Shown here: positions 50,908-59,179 of the stretch, piece after piece
Position numbering within the stretch: position 1 is the first letter of the stretch
Layout of the letters: each line of letters starts with the position of its first letter
Assembly: GCF_002806995.1 (NCBI RefSeq)
Contig: NZ_NIHE01000001.1
Coordinates: forward strand, 434,001-498,000
DNA from: Confluentibacter lentus
GTDB taxonomy: Bacteria > Bacteroidota > Bacteroidia > Flavobacteriales > Flavobacteriaceae
Direction of reading: 5' to 3'
Length of the DNA: 64,000 nt
The notes under the pieces: model-generated
Told to the model about the DNA's origin: nothing
Databases searched by the model: none
What the model saw: only the letters and a program-made list of their open reading frames with translations
Position numbers and translations under genes: made by a program

Positions 50908-50948
50908 TTAGAACGCTGCGCTTTCATATTGTTAGAGTGCTGCGCTTT
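50908..50948. repeat. Imperfect direct repeat after ahcY
   Basis: TTAGAACGCTGCGCTTT (50908-50924) and TTAGAGTGCTGCGCTTT (50932-50948), 15 of 17 identical, 24-base spacing. Intergenic; purpose unknown. Confidence 0.75.
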
Positions 50949-50958
50949 TAGATATTTT

Positions 50959-50990
50959 AAAACCCTTGCAGAGATGTGAGGGTTTAATTT
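50959..50990 (+). terminator. Weak terminator after ahcY
   Basis: AAACCCT/AGGGTTT hairpin (50960-50966 and 50979-50985) with a T-rich tail. Confidence 0.55.
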
Positions 50991-51020
50991 TTCAATAAAA
51001 ATCATTAAATTCCATTGATT

Positions 51021-51491
51021 ATGGAATACAAAGAGCCTAAAATAATAGTCCCGCGTTTTAACGAAGCTTCTGGTTTTTACACTACTAAAAAACGCTCTAA
51101 AATAATGAGCAAAATTAAAGGCATAAACTCCAAGCCAGAATTGTTGTTTCGTAAAGCTTTGTGGGCAAAAGGGATTCGCTATAGAATTAATAATAAAACA
51201 CTTCCTGGGAAACCCGATATTTCCATAAAAAAATACAAATTAATTATTTTTATTGATGGAGAATTTTGGCATGGTTACAATTGGGATGAGCGAAAGGAAA
51301 CCTTAAAAAGCAATCGCGATTTTTGGATTCCAAAAATAGAACGCAATATGCAACGCGACAAGGAAGTGAATCAAGAACTACAAGATATGGGGTATATGGT
51401 TTTCAGATTTTGGAGCAAGGAAATCCAAACTGAATTAGGCAAGTGCATTAATGATGTGTTGGTTTATATTAATACGGGAACTATAAATTAA
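51021..51491 (+). CDS. Very short patch repair (Vsr)-like endonuclease
   Basis: 156 residues from ATG 51021. Vsr features: KRSKIMSKIKGINSKPELLFRKALW (N-terminal contact region), GIRYRINNKTLPGKPDISIKKYKLIIFIDGEFWHG with catalytic Asp 66 and the FWHG motif, and RNMQRDKEVNQELQDMGYMVFRFWSKEI. The zinc Cys ligands around FWHG in E. coli Vsr (CFWHxHHC) are replaced by EFWHGYNW, and the basic His before it by Asp, so metal use differs. Vsr nicks T:G mismatches made by 5-methylcytosine deamination, but no cytosine methyltransferase gene is in the window. Confidence 0.85.
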   Translation: MEYKEPKIIVPRFNEASGFYTTKKRSKIMSKIKGINSKPELLFRKALWAKGIRYRINNKTLPGKPDISIKKYKLIIFIDGEFWHGYNWDERKETLKSNRDFWIPKIERNMQRDKEVNQELQDMGYMVFRFWSKEIQTELGKCINDVLVYINTGTIN

Positions 51492-51500
51492 CCATTTGAA

Positions 51501-51770
51501 TCAATCCACCAAATCCTCTTCAAAATACCACCACAAACTAGAATCTATACTCGCTTTCATTTTATTAATATCAATACCATCTTTTAAAAAAATAGTAAGG
51601 CTTTCATTACTTCTATTTTGAGCAACGGTTTCCCTCACTTCAATAAAATCAATCTCATTAAAACTTTCTAAATGATGCTTGATTTTCATATCTAGAGACT
51701 CATCACTCAAATAAACTTGAATGGTTTGAGCACTTGGGGTATTTCTAATTTCTGATCTAAAAGGTTCCAT
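51501..51770 (-). CDS. Hypothetical small protein
   Basis: 89 residues without signal peptide or membrane helix. The pattern SAQTIQVYLSDESLDMKIKHHLESFNEIDFIEVRETVAQNRSNESLTIFLKDGIDINKMKASIDSSLWW suggests a single ferredoxin-like beta-alpha-beta fold. Convergent with the Vsr gene, stops 9 bases apart. Not recognised as any named family. Confidence 0.6.
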   Translation of the reverse strand: MEPFRSEIRNTPSAQTIQVYLSDESLDMKIKHHLESFNEIDFIEVRETVAQNRSNESLTIFLKDGIDINKMKASIDSSLWWYFEEDLVD

Positions 51771-51879
51771 AAAGCTATTGATTTAATTAAAAACACTGTT
51801 TTGTAATAGCCTAAGTTACTAATTTATTGAATGAAAGTCAATTAAAATAACCCTAAATTAATTACATAAAATTTTTTTA

Positions 51880-52278
51880 TCACAAACCAACGGAATCATA
51901 AACTACAACACGTTCCCACAAATGCTGTGATTCTTCAACAAATTTTACGTGCGCTGGTTCTTTTTGATATTTATCTTGAATGTCTTTTGAAGGAAATGTT
52001 AATATCAAAGAATAAGTGAAACTGCCATCCACAACATCTCGGGAGGTACCTGCTGGCTCGCCAATAAACTTGGTTTTGGCGTATTCACTTTTAGACATGA
52101 AATTTTTAAGTGAAGTTAAAAACGCTTTTTTGTCTTCTGCGCTATTTGGATTTTTTAGCCAAAAATAAACAACATGGGTAAAATGATGATCGAATTCGGG
52201 GTTTGGTTCTTGTGCTTGTATTTCAGAAACATTCATAATTAATAAAAATATTAAACTAGCTTTTAAAATGGATTTCAT
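51880..52278 (-). CDS. Dabb (stress-responsive A/B barrel) secreted protein
   Basis: 132 residues: signal peptide (MKSILKASLIFLLIMNVSEIQA, cleavage about 22) and a Dabb ferredoxin-like domain, with FDHHFTHVVYFWLKNPNSAEDKKAFLTSLKNFM and EPAHVKFVEESQHLWERVVVYDSVGL. Family members bind small ligands or act as cyclases; role unknown. The phytase gene lies 128 bases upstream on the same strand. Confidence 0.8.
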   Translation of the reverse strand: MKSILKASLIFLLIMNVSEIQAQEPNPEFDHHFTHVVYFWLKNPNSAEDKKAFLTSLKNFMSKSEYAKTKFIGEPAGTSRDVVDGSFTYSLILTFPSKDIQDKYQKEPAHVKFVEESQHLWERVVVYDSVGL

Positions 52279-52358
52279 AATCTATGCTTTTCGGTTCATT
52301 CAAAAATACAATAATTTCATTTTGAAACCAGTAAATAAATCCATGGATAAAAACTAAA

Positions 52359-52384
52359 AACCCTTTCTACAATTAGAAAGGGTT
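52359..52384 (-). terminator. Terminator after the phytase gene
   Basis: AACCCTTTCT / AGAAAGGGTT perfect 10-bp stem with a 6-base loop, 22 bases past the stop at 52407. Confidence 0.85.
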
Positions 52385-52406
52385 CAAATATTCATAAAAT
52401 TAGTAT

Positions 52407-53426
52407 TTAATCGTTTAATCCTAATTTGCCCAAATCGTGGAAAAAGAAGTTCATTTCATCATTCATGGATACAAACAATCCGTTAGGGAATTTACTTCCC
52501 AAAGAAACGGTTGTCACATCACAACCATCGGTTTCAATAGTTCCCAAATTAAGTTCCTTTATAAACGCATTGGTTTCTAAATTGAAAATATTAAAGGTAT
52601 GTGCTTGTTGGTTAGATACGATTAAATAGCCTTTATCTTGATACTTAGCAATAGCAATGCCTTCTATATCATCTTTAAAATGCTCGCCACCAAAAAGGGC
52701 TATTTCTACATCGCCTTTAGTTGGATTGGCATGGTATTTTCTGATACCAACGCCTTCATCTGAATAGTAAACAAATCCAGCCTTATGATCAACCGCTATG
52801 GCTTCTATTTCCTTTTGTCCGCTAAAATTGCCTACTTTTCTAAGTAAATTGGCTTTAACGCCTAATGAATCAGACACGAGTTCGTATTGATACAAATACC
52901 CTTTTGTTGGTCCGTTTTTTCTACTAACAAAAACTGAGATAGCGCCTGTTTCTGGATTTTTATAAAAGGACACTCCCATGGGTCGTTTCATTTCAATATT
53001 GGTTTCATCTTCAAAAACCTTAAATCCACCATTATCCAAAGGTGTCATATCTGGTACTGAAAACAAGCGAATTTGATGTTTTTCCCTTTCAGAAAACACC
53101 ATAAGATCGGTTTCTGTGGAATCATTCAACTTAAAACCATATGCCACATCCACATTATTTGGATAGCTGATGTTGGTTAGGCTTTTTTCTTTTATGATTT
53201 TTCCATCTAAATCAAAAGCATACACGCCGCCATTAATTTCATCTTTATCCGTTCCAAAAACAATGCTTGCTTCTGGGTTGTTTTTATTTATCCAAATAGC
53301 AGGATCATCGGTGTCGTGTGGTGTTTTTTCAGTAATGGTTGTTGCGACAATTTCCGGTAATTTACTGGCGCACGACAACAACAAAACCGTGATTCCAAAA
53401 ACAATATTTATTTTTATTTTATTCAT
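52407..53426 (-). CDS. Beta-propeller phytase lipoprotein
   Basis: 339 residues with a lipoprotein signal (FGITVLLLSCASK, Cys 19). The mature part is a beta-propeller phytase: TPHDTDDPAIWINKNNPEASIVFGTDKDEINGGVYAFDL (calcium-site DTDDPAIW), SRKNGPTKGYLYQYEL, QKEIEAIAVDHKAGFVYYSDEGVGIRKYHANP and ANGLFVSMNDE-type end. It releases phosphate from phytate, needing calcium. It ends in a terminator and starts 9 bases after the receptor stop, so it is co-transcribed with that TonB-dependent receptor. Confidence 0.92.
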   Translation of the reverse strand: MNKIKINIVFGITVLLLSCASKLPEIVATTITEKTPHDTDDPAIWINKNNPEASIVFGTDKDEINGGVYAFDLDGKIIKEKSLTNISYPNNVDVAYGFKLNDSTETDLMVFSEREKHQIRLFSVPDMTPLDNGGFKVFEDETNIEMKRPMGVSFYKNPETGAISVFVSRKNGPTKGYLYQYELVSDSLGVKANLLRKVGNFSGQKEIEAIAVDHKAGFVYYSDEGVGIRKYHANPTKGDVEIALFGGEHFKDDIEGIAIAKYQDKGYLIVSNQQAHTFNIFNLETNAFIKELNLGTIETDGCDVTTVSLGSKFPNGLFVSMNDEMNFFFHDLGKLGLND

Positions 53427-53434
53427 GTTGCTTC

Positions 53435-56281
53435 TTAGTTTTTCTTAAACAAATCATACTTTAAACCAAAGGTTAAGCGTCTGCCATAATATTCCATTTG
53501 CATGGTTCTGGATTTCTCACCTTGAAAATAACGCAAAGGCTGATTGGTGATATTATTTAAATCTACGTATAAACTTAAGTTTTTATTTATTGAAATATTG
53601 GCATTGAAGTCTAAAAAGAATTGCTCATCATAATATCTGTCTTCAAAAGCACGTCCACCAATTTCATCTACATAAGAATCTGAATAATTTCCAGATAAAC
53701 GTAAACTTAAGTTTTTAGTTGCATATCCTAAAGAAGCATTAAACATATTAGGTGCTGTTTGTGGCAAGTCTAAATCGTTACGCTCTTCACCATCCTCATT
53801 TTTAATGCCTTTGGCATCAGATGTTAAATACGTATAATTTAAATAAACACTTAAGTTTTTTGCAAACCCTGGTAAAAAATCCAATTGACGCTGAAATGAA
53901 AATTCGGCACCAAGTATAGTAGCACCTTCACCATTTAATGGTTGATATACTTCGTAACCATTGGTGTCTTCAGATTGACTTGTATATACAAAATCTTTAA
54001 TGTCTTTATAGAATGCACCAGCAGACAAAATCCCAACGGATTTAAAATAATGTTCTGCCATCACATCAAAATTCATGGATGTTGTTGGTTCTAACTCCGA
54101 ATTACCTAAATAAATTTCTTCGTCTTCATTGTTAATTTCCCTAAAAGGCACTAAATCTACATAATTTGGTCTCGCCAACGTATTTGTCCATGCAAAACGC
54201 AACACGGTATTATCTGATGCATCTAATTTTAAATGCAAGCCCGGTAAAATGTTTGTGTATGAACTCTCGTCCTTTAATTCGTTTGTTCCTGCGAAATCGC
54301 CATCAACATCAAAAATCAATTCATTTCCAATGCTATTTATTTTGGTGTGTTCTAACCTTACACCCACTAACATGCTTAAATTATTAGATAGTTTTTGGTT
54401 AGTCATCGCGTAACCTGCAAATACATTTTCATCCACATCAAAGTTTGCTGTTAAGTATTCTTCTGGTAACACTTCTGATTCAAATTGAGCGACATTATTT
54501 AATTGTAAACTTCCTAAAAACTCAGGAGTTGCAAATGCGCCAACAGCATATTGTCTTCCTGCTAAAAAATTAATATCTGAATAATCGCGTGTTGGCACAC
54601 TACCTAATGATTCAAAATCAGTACTCTCAGGGCTATATTCAGTAAAATCGTTTTCTCTATTTTTGTTTTTCAATCGAGCCCTTACTCCAAATTTTAAAAA
54701 ACCATCTTCTTGTTGAAAGAGATTTAGTGGTAATTTGAAGTTAGTAAATAAATTAAAATCTTTTTCTTCTGTATATTGATTTTCTTCTGTTAGCTCACCA
54801 AATTCAAAATTACTGAAATCAGCATCAGCTATGTTTAACGGTGAAAATGATGGTTTACGTTGGCTATTATTGAATATCACATCATATTCACTTTCATAAG
54901 TTAAATAACGTTCGTTTAAACGTTCTTCAGACGCTTTTGCGAACGAAGCCATCCAATCTATTTGCAAGGTATTGGCTAAATGCTCGCCACCCAAACTAAA
55001 GTTGAACATACGTTGGTCTTCTAAACGTCTGTTTTGATTACGGCTATTATCAATACCTCCTTTGGTTTGTCTTTTAGCTTCTACAGGAAATGATGTTAAA
55101 TATCCATTTCCATCCACTGTAAAATCGCCAGGAGCAATATCTTCACCATCTAAAATTTCATGCTCTAATCGAAATCTGTTTTCACGATCATCTCTCCAAT
55201 TATAAATAGATTTGAAAAAGAGGTTATTGTTATCATTTAATTTATAATCGAAATTTGCCGAAAAACTGCGACGAATACGTTGCACCAAATACTCTCTAAT
55301 TTCAGATACTTTAGCATAAGGTTTTACATCTACTGTTTGTAAATTATCTTCATCATCAAAGGCGTTGTATTCAAACTTATCTTCCCATTCTGCTTCCACG
55401 TTATCACTTCCAAAATCAGTATCATTAAAAGACGCCGAAAGCATATAGCCAAATTTTCCGTTTTTTGATTTATCACCTAATAAAAAAGACCCATTTAGTA
55501 TTCTTTTGTTAGTAATATAACTTACTCCAGAACCCGCAGTTGCTGATAAGCGAAATCCTTGTGGCGATGTTCTTGTTATTAAGTTTACCGAACCTCCCAA
55601 AGCATCAGCATCCATATCTGGTGTCACGGCTTTACTGACTTCTACTGTTTGAATCATGTCGGCAGGAATTAAATCCATTTGAACATTTCTGTTATCGCCT
55701 TCTGCGGATGGAATACGACTACCGTTTAATGTTACCGAATTTAATTGTGGAGATAAACCACGAATGATAATATTACGTGCCTCCCCTTGATCAACTTGCA
55801 TGGTAATACCTGGAATACGTTTTACGGCATCACCAATATTGGCATCTGGGAATTTACCAATTTGGTCTGTTGAAACGATATTGGTAATATTTTGCTTGTT
55901 TTTTTGAATGTTTAAAGCTCTTGCTTGACCACCTAAAGAATAGCCGGTGATTTCAACTTCGTCCAATTCGGTGTTTGTAGAACGTAAGGTCACATTTATA
56001 CTTATGGTTTCTGAACTTGACACCACGGCCTCTTGTTTAAAATCTGTGTATCCTAAATATCGAATTAATAAATGGTAGGTGCCTTCTGGAATATCAACTA
56101 TGGTAAAATTTCCATTAAAGTCAGAAACAGCGCCTTTTTTTAGTTCTTCTATTAGTATAGTTGCCCCAGGTACAGCGATGCCGTTTTCATCTGCTATAAC
56201 TCCTTTTATATTTCCATTTTGCGCAAAAGTTGCTAATGAAAATAAGAACGTAACACATAATAATACGTAGTATTTTTTCAT
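53435..56281 (-). CDS. TonB-dependent receptor with carboxypeptidase-like domain (phytate-linked)
   Basis: 948 residues: signal peptide (LLCVTFLFSLATFAQ), a carboxypeptidase-D-like regulatory domain (about 22-110: GNIKGVIADENGIAVPGATILIEELKKGAVSDFNGNFTIVDIPEGTYHLLIRYLGY), plug (about 120-230) with IRGLSPQLNSVTLNGSRIPS, and a beta barrel ending LTFGLKYDLFKKN. Position directly before phytase suggests import of phytate or its breakdown product at the outer membrane. Not of the SusC type (no SusD present). Confidence 0.9.
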   Translation of the reverse strand: MKKYYVLLCVTFLFSLATFAQNGNIKGVIADENGIAVPGATILIEELKKGAVSDFNGNFTIVDIPEGTYHLLIRYLGYTDFKQEAVVSSSETISINVTLRSTNTELDEVEITGYSLGGQARALNIQKNKQNITNIVSTDQIGKFPDANIGDAVKRIPGITMQVDQGEARNIIIRGLSPQLNSVTLNGSRIPSAEGDNRNVQMDLIPADMIQTVEVSKAVTPDMDADALGGSVNLITRTSPQGFRLSATAGSGVSYITNKRILNGSFLLGDKSKNGKFGYMLSASFNDTDFGSDNVEAEWEDKFEYNAFDDEDNLQTVDVKPYAKVSEIREYLVQRIRRSFSANFDYKLNDNNNLFFKSIYNWRDDRENRFRLEHEILDGEDIAPGDFTVDGNGYLTSFPVEAKRQTKGGIDNSRNQNRRLEDQRMFNFSLGGEHLANTLQIDWMASFAKASEERLNERYLTYESEYDVIFNNSQRKPSFSPLNIADADFSNFEFGELTEENQYTEEKDFNLFTNFKLPLNLFQQEDGFLKFGVRARLKNKNRENDFTEYSPESTDFESLGSVPTRDYSDINFLAGRQYAVGAFATPEFLGSLQLNNVAQFESEVLPEEYLTANFDVDENVFAGYAMTNQKLSNNLSMLVGVRLEHTKINSIGNELIFDVDGDFAGTNELKDESSYTNILPGLHLKLDASDNTVLRFAWTNTLARPNYVDLVPFREINNEDEEIYLGNSELEPTTSMNFDVMAEHYFKSVGILSAGAFYKDIKDFVYTSQSEDTNGYEVYQPLNGEGATILGAEFSFQRQLDFLPGFAKNLSVYLNYTYLTSDAKGIKNEDGEERNDLDLPQTAPNMFNASLGYATKNLSLRLSGNYSDSYVDEIGGRAFEDRYYDEQFFLDFNANISINKNLSLYVDLNNITNQPLRYFQGEKSRTMQMEYYGRRLTFGLKYDLFKKN

Positions 56282-56443
56282 GATTGCTTTTATTGATTAG
56301 TTATTGGCGAAATAACAAAATAGCTCAACAAAGCATTTTAAACAATTTTTATCTTACCGTTAAATTATTAAAGGAAAAACACCCTAGTTTGCAATTAATT
56401 AACATTTTATAAATATTTAAGAAAAGATGTTTTTTTGAAATAA

Positions 56444-56474
56444 AAAACCCTTCCTGTAAACAGAAAGGGTTTTA
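56444..56474 (-). terminator. Terminator after rpmA
   Basis: AAAACCCTT-CTG-taaa-CAG-AAGGGTTTT hairpin followed by a T-rich run, 23 bases past the rpmA stop. Confidence 0.85.
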
Positions 56475-56496
56475 AATACGTTAAAAGAAAAATTTC

Positions 56497-56757
56497 TTAA
56501 ACCTCAAAAGGCTCAATAGAAACATAAGATTTGTTATCTTTTCTTTTTGTAAATTTTACAACGCCATCAACATAAGCGTGTAATGTGTGATCTTTTGAAG
56601 AATATACATTCTCACCTGGATGGTGTGTGTTTCCTCTTTGTCTTACGATAATGTTTCCAGCTATTGCAGCTTGACCACCAAAAATCTTAACCCCTAAGCG
56701 TTTTGATTCTGATTCTCTACCGTTTTTAGAACTTCCGACTCCTTTTTTATGTGCCAT
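56497..56757 (-). CDS. rpmA: 50S ribosomal protein L27
   Basis: 86 residues of bL27: [51 protein letters not shown] is the canonical N terminus at the peptidyl-transferase centre. No propeptide. Directly follows rplU, as in most bacteria, and ends at a terminator. Confidence 0.98.
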   Translation of the reverse strand: MAHKKGVGSSKNGRESESKRLGVKIFGGQAAIAGNIIVRQRGNTHHPGENVYSSKDHTLHAYVDGVVKFTKRKDNKSYVSIEPFEV

Positions 56758-56795
56758 TGTCTTAAGCTTTTATATTGTTAAACTTAACGGTTAGC

Positions 56796-57446
56796 TTATT
56801 CAGCTTTACCGCCATTTAATTCATCTTGCCATTTTTTTAGCTCATCCCATTTACCATCGGCAGCTAATTGTGCTTGTGCTGGCCAAGTATCTGTTACGTG
56901 ATTTCCACGAACATCTGCAATAATTTCGGCAATCTTAGCAGCATCAGTTTTTGCTAATTGAGCAAAAGTTGTGATCCCTGCCTCTGCCAATGTTTCAGCA
57001 ATTTTAGGACCAATACCTTCCACTTTTTTCAAATCATCTGCTTTAGATGGAGTAGCCTTTTTAGCAGTTGGTTTAGTTTCTGCTTTTGGTTCTGCTTTTT
57101 TCTCAGCTTTTGCTGGTGTCGCTTTTTTAGCTCCTGAAGCAGCAATGCTTTCAATGATGATTTCAGTTAAAGATTGACGGTGACCATTTTTAACACGGTA
57201 TCCTTTACGTCTTTTCTTTTTGAAAACGATAACTTTATCACCTTTAAGGTGCTTAATGACTTTTGCTCCTACTTGAGCTCCGTCTATAGCTGGGGCGCCT
57301 ACAGTTACATTGTCACCATCACCAATAAGAAGAACATTATCAAAAGCAACTTGCTTTCCTTCTTCGGTTTGTAAACGGTGAACAAAAACTTTTTGGTCTT
57401 TTACAACTTTAAATTGTTGCCCTGCTATCTCTACAATTGCGTACAT
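56796..57446 (-). CDS. rplU: 50S ribosomal protein L21 with C-terminal helix-hairpin-helix extension
   Basis: 216 residues, about twice the usual bL21. Residues 1-104 are bL21 (MYAIVEIAGQQFKVVKDQKVFVHRL to GHRQSLTEIII). An Ala/Lys/Pro-rich linker (about 105-138) follows, then a domain (139-216) with KKVEGIGPKIAETLAEAGITTFAQLAKTDAAKIAEII, a helix-hairpin-helix pattern like that of DUF4332/nucleic-acid-binding modules. Such extended L21 proteins are known in Bacteroidota but the role of the tail is not. Promoter: TATATTTG at 57488-57495 with TTTG 19 bases upstream. Confidence 0.97.
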   Translation of the reverse strand: MYAIVEIAGQQFKVVKDQKVFVHRLQTEEGKQVAFDNVLLIGDGDNVTVGAPAIDGAQVGAKVIKHLKGDKVIVFKKKRRKGYRVKNGHRQSLTEIIIESIAASGAKKATPAKAEKKAEPKAETKPTAKKATPSKADDLKKVEGIGPKIAETLAEAGITTFAQLAKTDAAKIAEIIADVRGNHVTDTWPAQAQLAADGKWDELKKWQDELNGGKAE

Positions 57447-57487
57447 AGCGTAACGTTTTATTAATTAATTTTGTTCAAAAATGAGTG

Positions 57488-57518
57488 CAAATATACTGCT
57501 AATTAATTAAACTGCAAA
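57488..57518 (-). promoter_or_regulatory. rplU-rpmA promoter (-7 and -33)
   Basis: TATATTTG (57488-57495) and TTTG (57515-57518) on the minus strand, spaced 19 bases, a full match to the Bacteroidota promoter pattern, 42 bases from the rplU ATG. Confidence 0.75.
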
Positions 57519-57522
57519 TGTT

Positions 57523-57978
57523 TTATTTGTTTTGAATAATATTTCTGCTGTTTTTAAAAAGTTGCATGCAGGTAAGTGTTAAAACAACTGTAGATGCTAG
57601 TCCTTCTATTAGAATTATGAAAACTAAAATACCACTTCCATAATCAAAATCAGAAAACCAATTTTTAAGTAGATTATTGGTAAATACAGTATCTATATAA
57701 AACATATAAATACACATAAAAGCAGCAAATAAAATGGTTGCGATAAATCCTGTTGAAAGCCCTGTTTTAAAACCGCTACCATAATCAAATTCAGTCCCGC
57801 TAGCACTTTTATGGTTTTTAATCGCTATGTAAATAGCATATCCCACAATAGGCCCGTTCAATATTCTAAACCATGGGTTATTATTAAGCCCTATTAATTT
57901 TAATGCTAAAAAATATATGATTAAGGTAAGTGCTGTAAAAATACCATATTTAAGTGCTACGGATGCAGAAGATTTCAT
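57523..57978 (-). CDS. DUF4199 family membrane protein
   Basis: 151 residues with four hydrophobic helices (about 12-28, 41-56, 75-97, 115-140). Pattern YGIFTALTLIIYFLALKLIG...SGFKTGLSTGFIATILFAAFM...GSGILVFIILIEGLASTVVLTLTCMQLF matches DUF4199, a Bacteroidota inner-membrane family of unknown function. Its stop is 5 bases from the rplU -33 element, so transcription of the two could interact. Confidence 0.8.
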   Translation of the reverse strand: MKSSASVALKYGIFTALTLIIYFLALKLIGLNNNPWFRILNGPIVGYAIYIAIKNHKSASGTEFDYGSGFKTGLSTGFIATILFAAFMCIYMFYIDTVFTNNLLKNWFSDFDYGSGILVFIILIEGLASTVVLTLTCMQLFKNSRNIIQNK

Positions 57979-58162
57979 AATACAAAATTTTTGAAAATTA
58001 CCAATCTACTAAAGTTCGTAAAAAAACATGTCTTATAATAATTTTTACCCATTAAATATTTAATAATAAGGTATTTGTCTCTTGAAGTAAAAAGTTAAAT
58101 ATGCAAAGCATAAAGTCTATTTACTTTATTCCTTAACTTTGTTTCAATTAAATTTCAATAAA

Positions 58163-58588
58163 ATGAGACTATTAAAATTTACGCTTACCGCCTTATTTCT
58201 GTTGTTTATTGCAATAAGTTGCAAAAATGAAAACAAAGCAACAGCTAATGAAAAATCCCAAATGCAAGAGGTTTTGGCGATTCATGACGAAGTCATGCCA
58301 AAAATGGGAATGATTGGTAATTTAATAAGTCAGATTGATGAAAAAATAAAAGAAACCGATTCTACGGAGGCCCTTATAAATGCCAGCCAAGATTTAAAAG
58401 ATTCCCATAAAGCCATGATGGATTGGATGAAAGGTTTTGGCGAGCGTTTTGATTCTGATGAAATCTTAAAAGGAAAAGCCTTAACGGATGAAAAACAGAT
58501 GTTTTTAGATGAAGAAGAAGCAAAAATAAAAACACTGCGTGATAAAATGAATTCAAGTATCAAAAATGCTCAAGACCTTTTAAAGTAA
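58163..58588 (+). CDS. Hypothetical helical lipoprotein
   Basis: 141 residues from ATG 58163. Lipoprotein signal MRLLKFTLTALFLLFIAISCKN (Cys 20). The mature part is predicted helical with heptad-like Leu/Ile spacing (MQEVLAIHDEVMPKMGMIGNLISQIDEKIKETD, KTLRDKMNSSIKNAQDLLK), the pattern annotated 'viral A-type inclusion' in flavobacterial genomes. Role unknown. An upstream TTG/ATG at 58139 would disrupt the signal peptide. Confidence 0.75.
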   Translation: MRLLKFTLTALFLLFIAISCKNENKATANEKSQMQEVLAIHDEVMPKMGMIGNLISQIDEKIKETDSTEALINASQDLKDSHKAMMDWMKGFGERFDSDEILKGKALTDEKQMFLDEEEAKIKTLRDKMNSSIKNAQDLLK

Positions 58589-58597
58589 ATTAGTCAT

Positions 58598-59179
58598 TTA
58601 TTCTTTCCACTTGACCGTTTCCATAATGTGCTTAATATCTTTTCCTAAATAATTTGCTGCTGGCAAGATAGAATCGTAATTGGGTTTAGCATAAAAATAA
58701 AGCGACCCTGTTAAAAAATGATTGATACTATCGGTAACATAAAACTGTGCTTGTGATGCCACATTTCCTTTTAATTCAGAAAACATACCATATACTTTTT
58801 TCTCTTTGTTTTCATAAGGGAACACAGGAATTTCATCTGCTTTAATCATATGTTCTGTAGTGAACTTTTGAGCATCGCGCAAAAACGCAATTAAATTATC
58901 AGGATTGTTGTCTATGGATTTATAGGTTAAAAATATGGTGCCTTTTAATGATGGGTATTCAATATTAACACCATAACTTTCAGTAGTACTATTTATGGGT
59001 TTAGCCGTTATCTTGGTGGCCAATTGATTCACTTCAAAAGAGAATGGCGCCTCCCCTTGAGATTCCAGATATTTTGCCTCTGGATATTCTAACCTTAAAT
59101 AGGCATTAGGCTTCGGTACAACATTATCGCCGCAAGAAGAACAAACAATAAATAATAAGAGAAAAAAAGTTTTAGTCAT
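58598..59179 (-). CDS. gldD: Gliding motility lipoprotein GldD
   Basis: 193 residues with a lipoprotein signal (LLLFIVCSSCGDNV, Cys 16). Matches GldD: PKPNAYLRLEYPEAKYLE, YPSLKGTIFLTYKSIDNNPDNLIAFLRDAQKFTTEHMIKADEIP, GMFSELKGNVASQAQFYVTDSINHFLTGSLYF. Required for gliding and type 9 secretion in Flavobacterium johnsoniae as I recall. Overlaps the gldE stop by 8 bases, so it is coupled to gldE. Confidence 0.95.
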   Translation of the reverse strand: MTKTFFLLLFIVCSSCGDNVVPKPNAYLRLEYPEAKYLESQGEAPFSFEVNQLATKITAKPINSTTESYGVNIEYPSLKGTIFLTYKSIDNNPDNLIAFLRDAQKFTTEHMIKADEIPVFPYENKEKKVYGMFSELKGNVASQAQFYVTDSINHFLTGSLYFYAKPNYDSILPAANYLGKDIKHIMETVKWKE

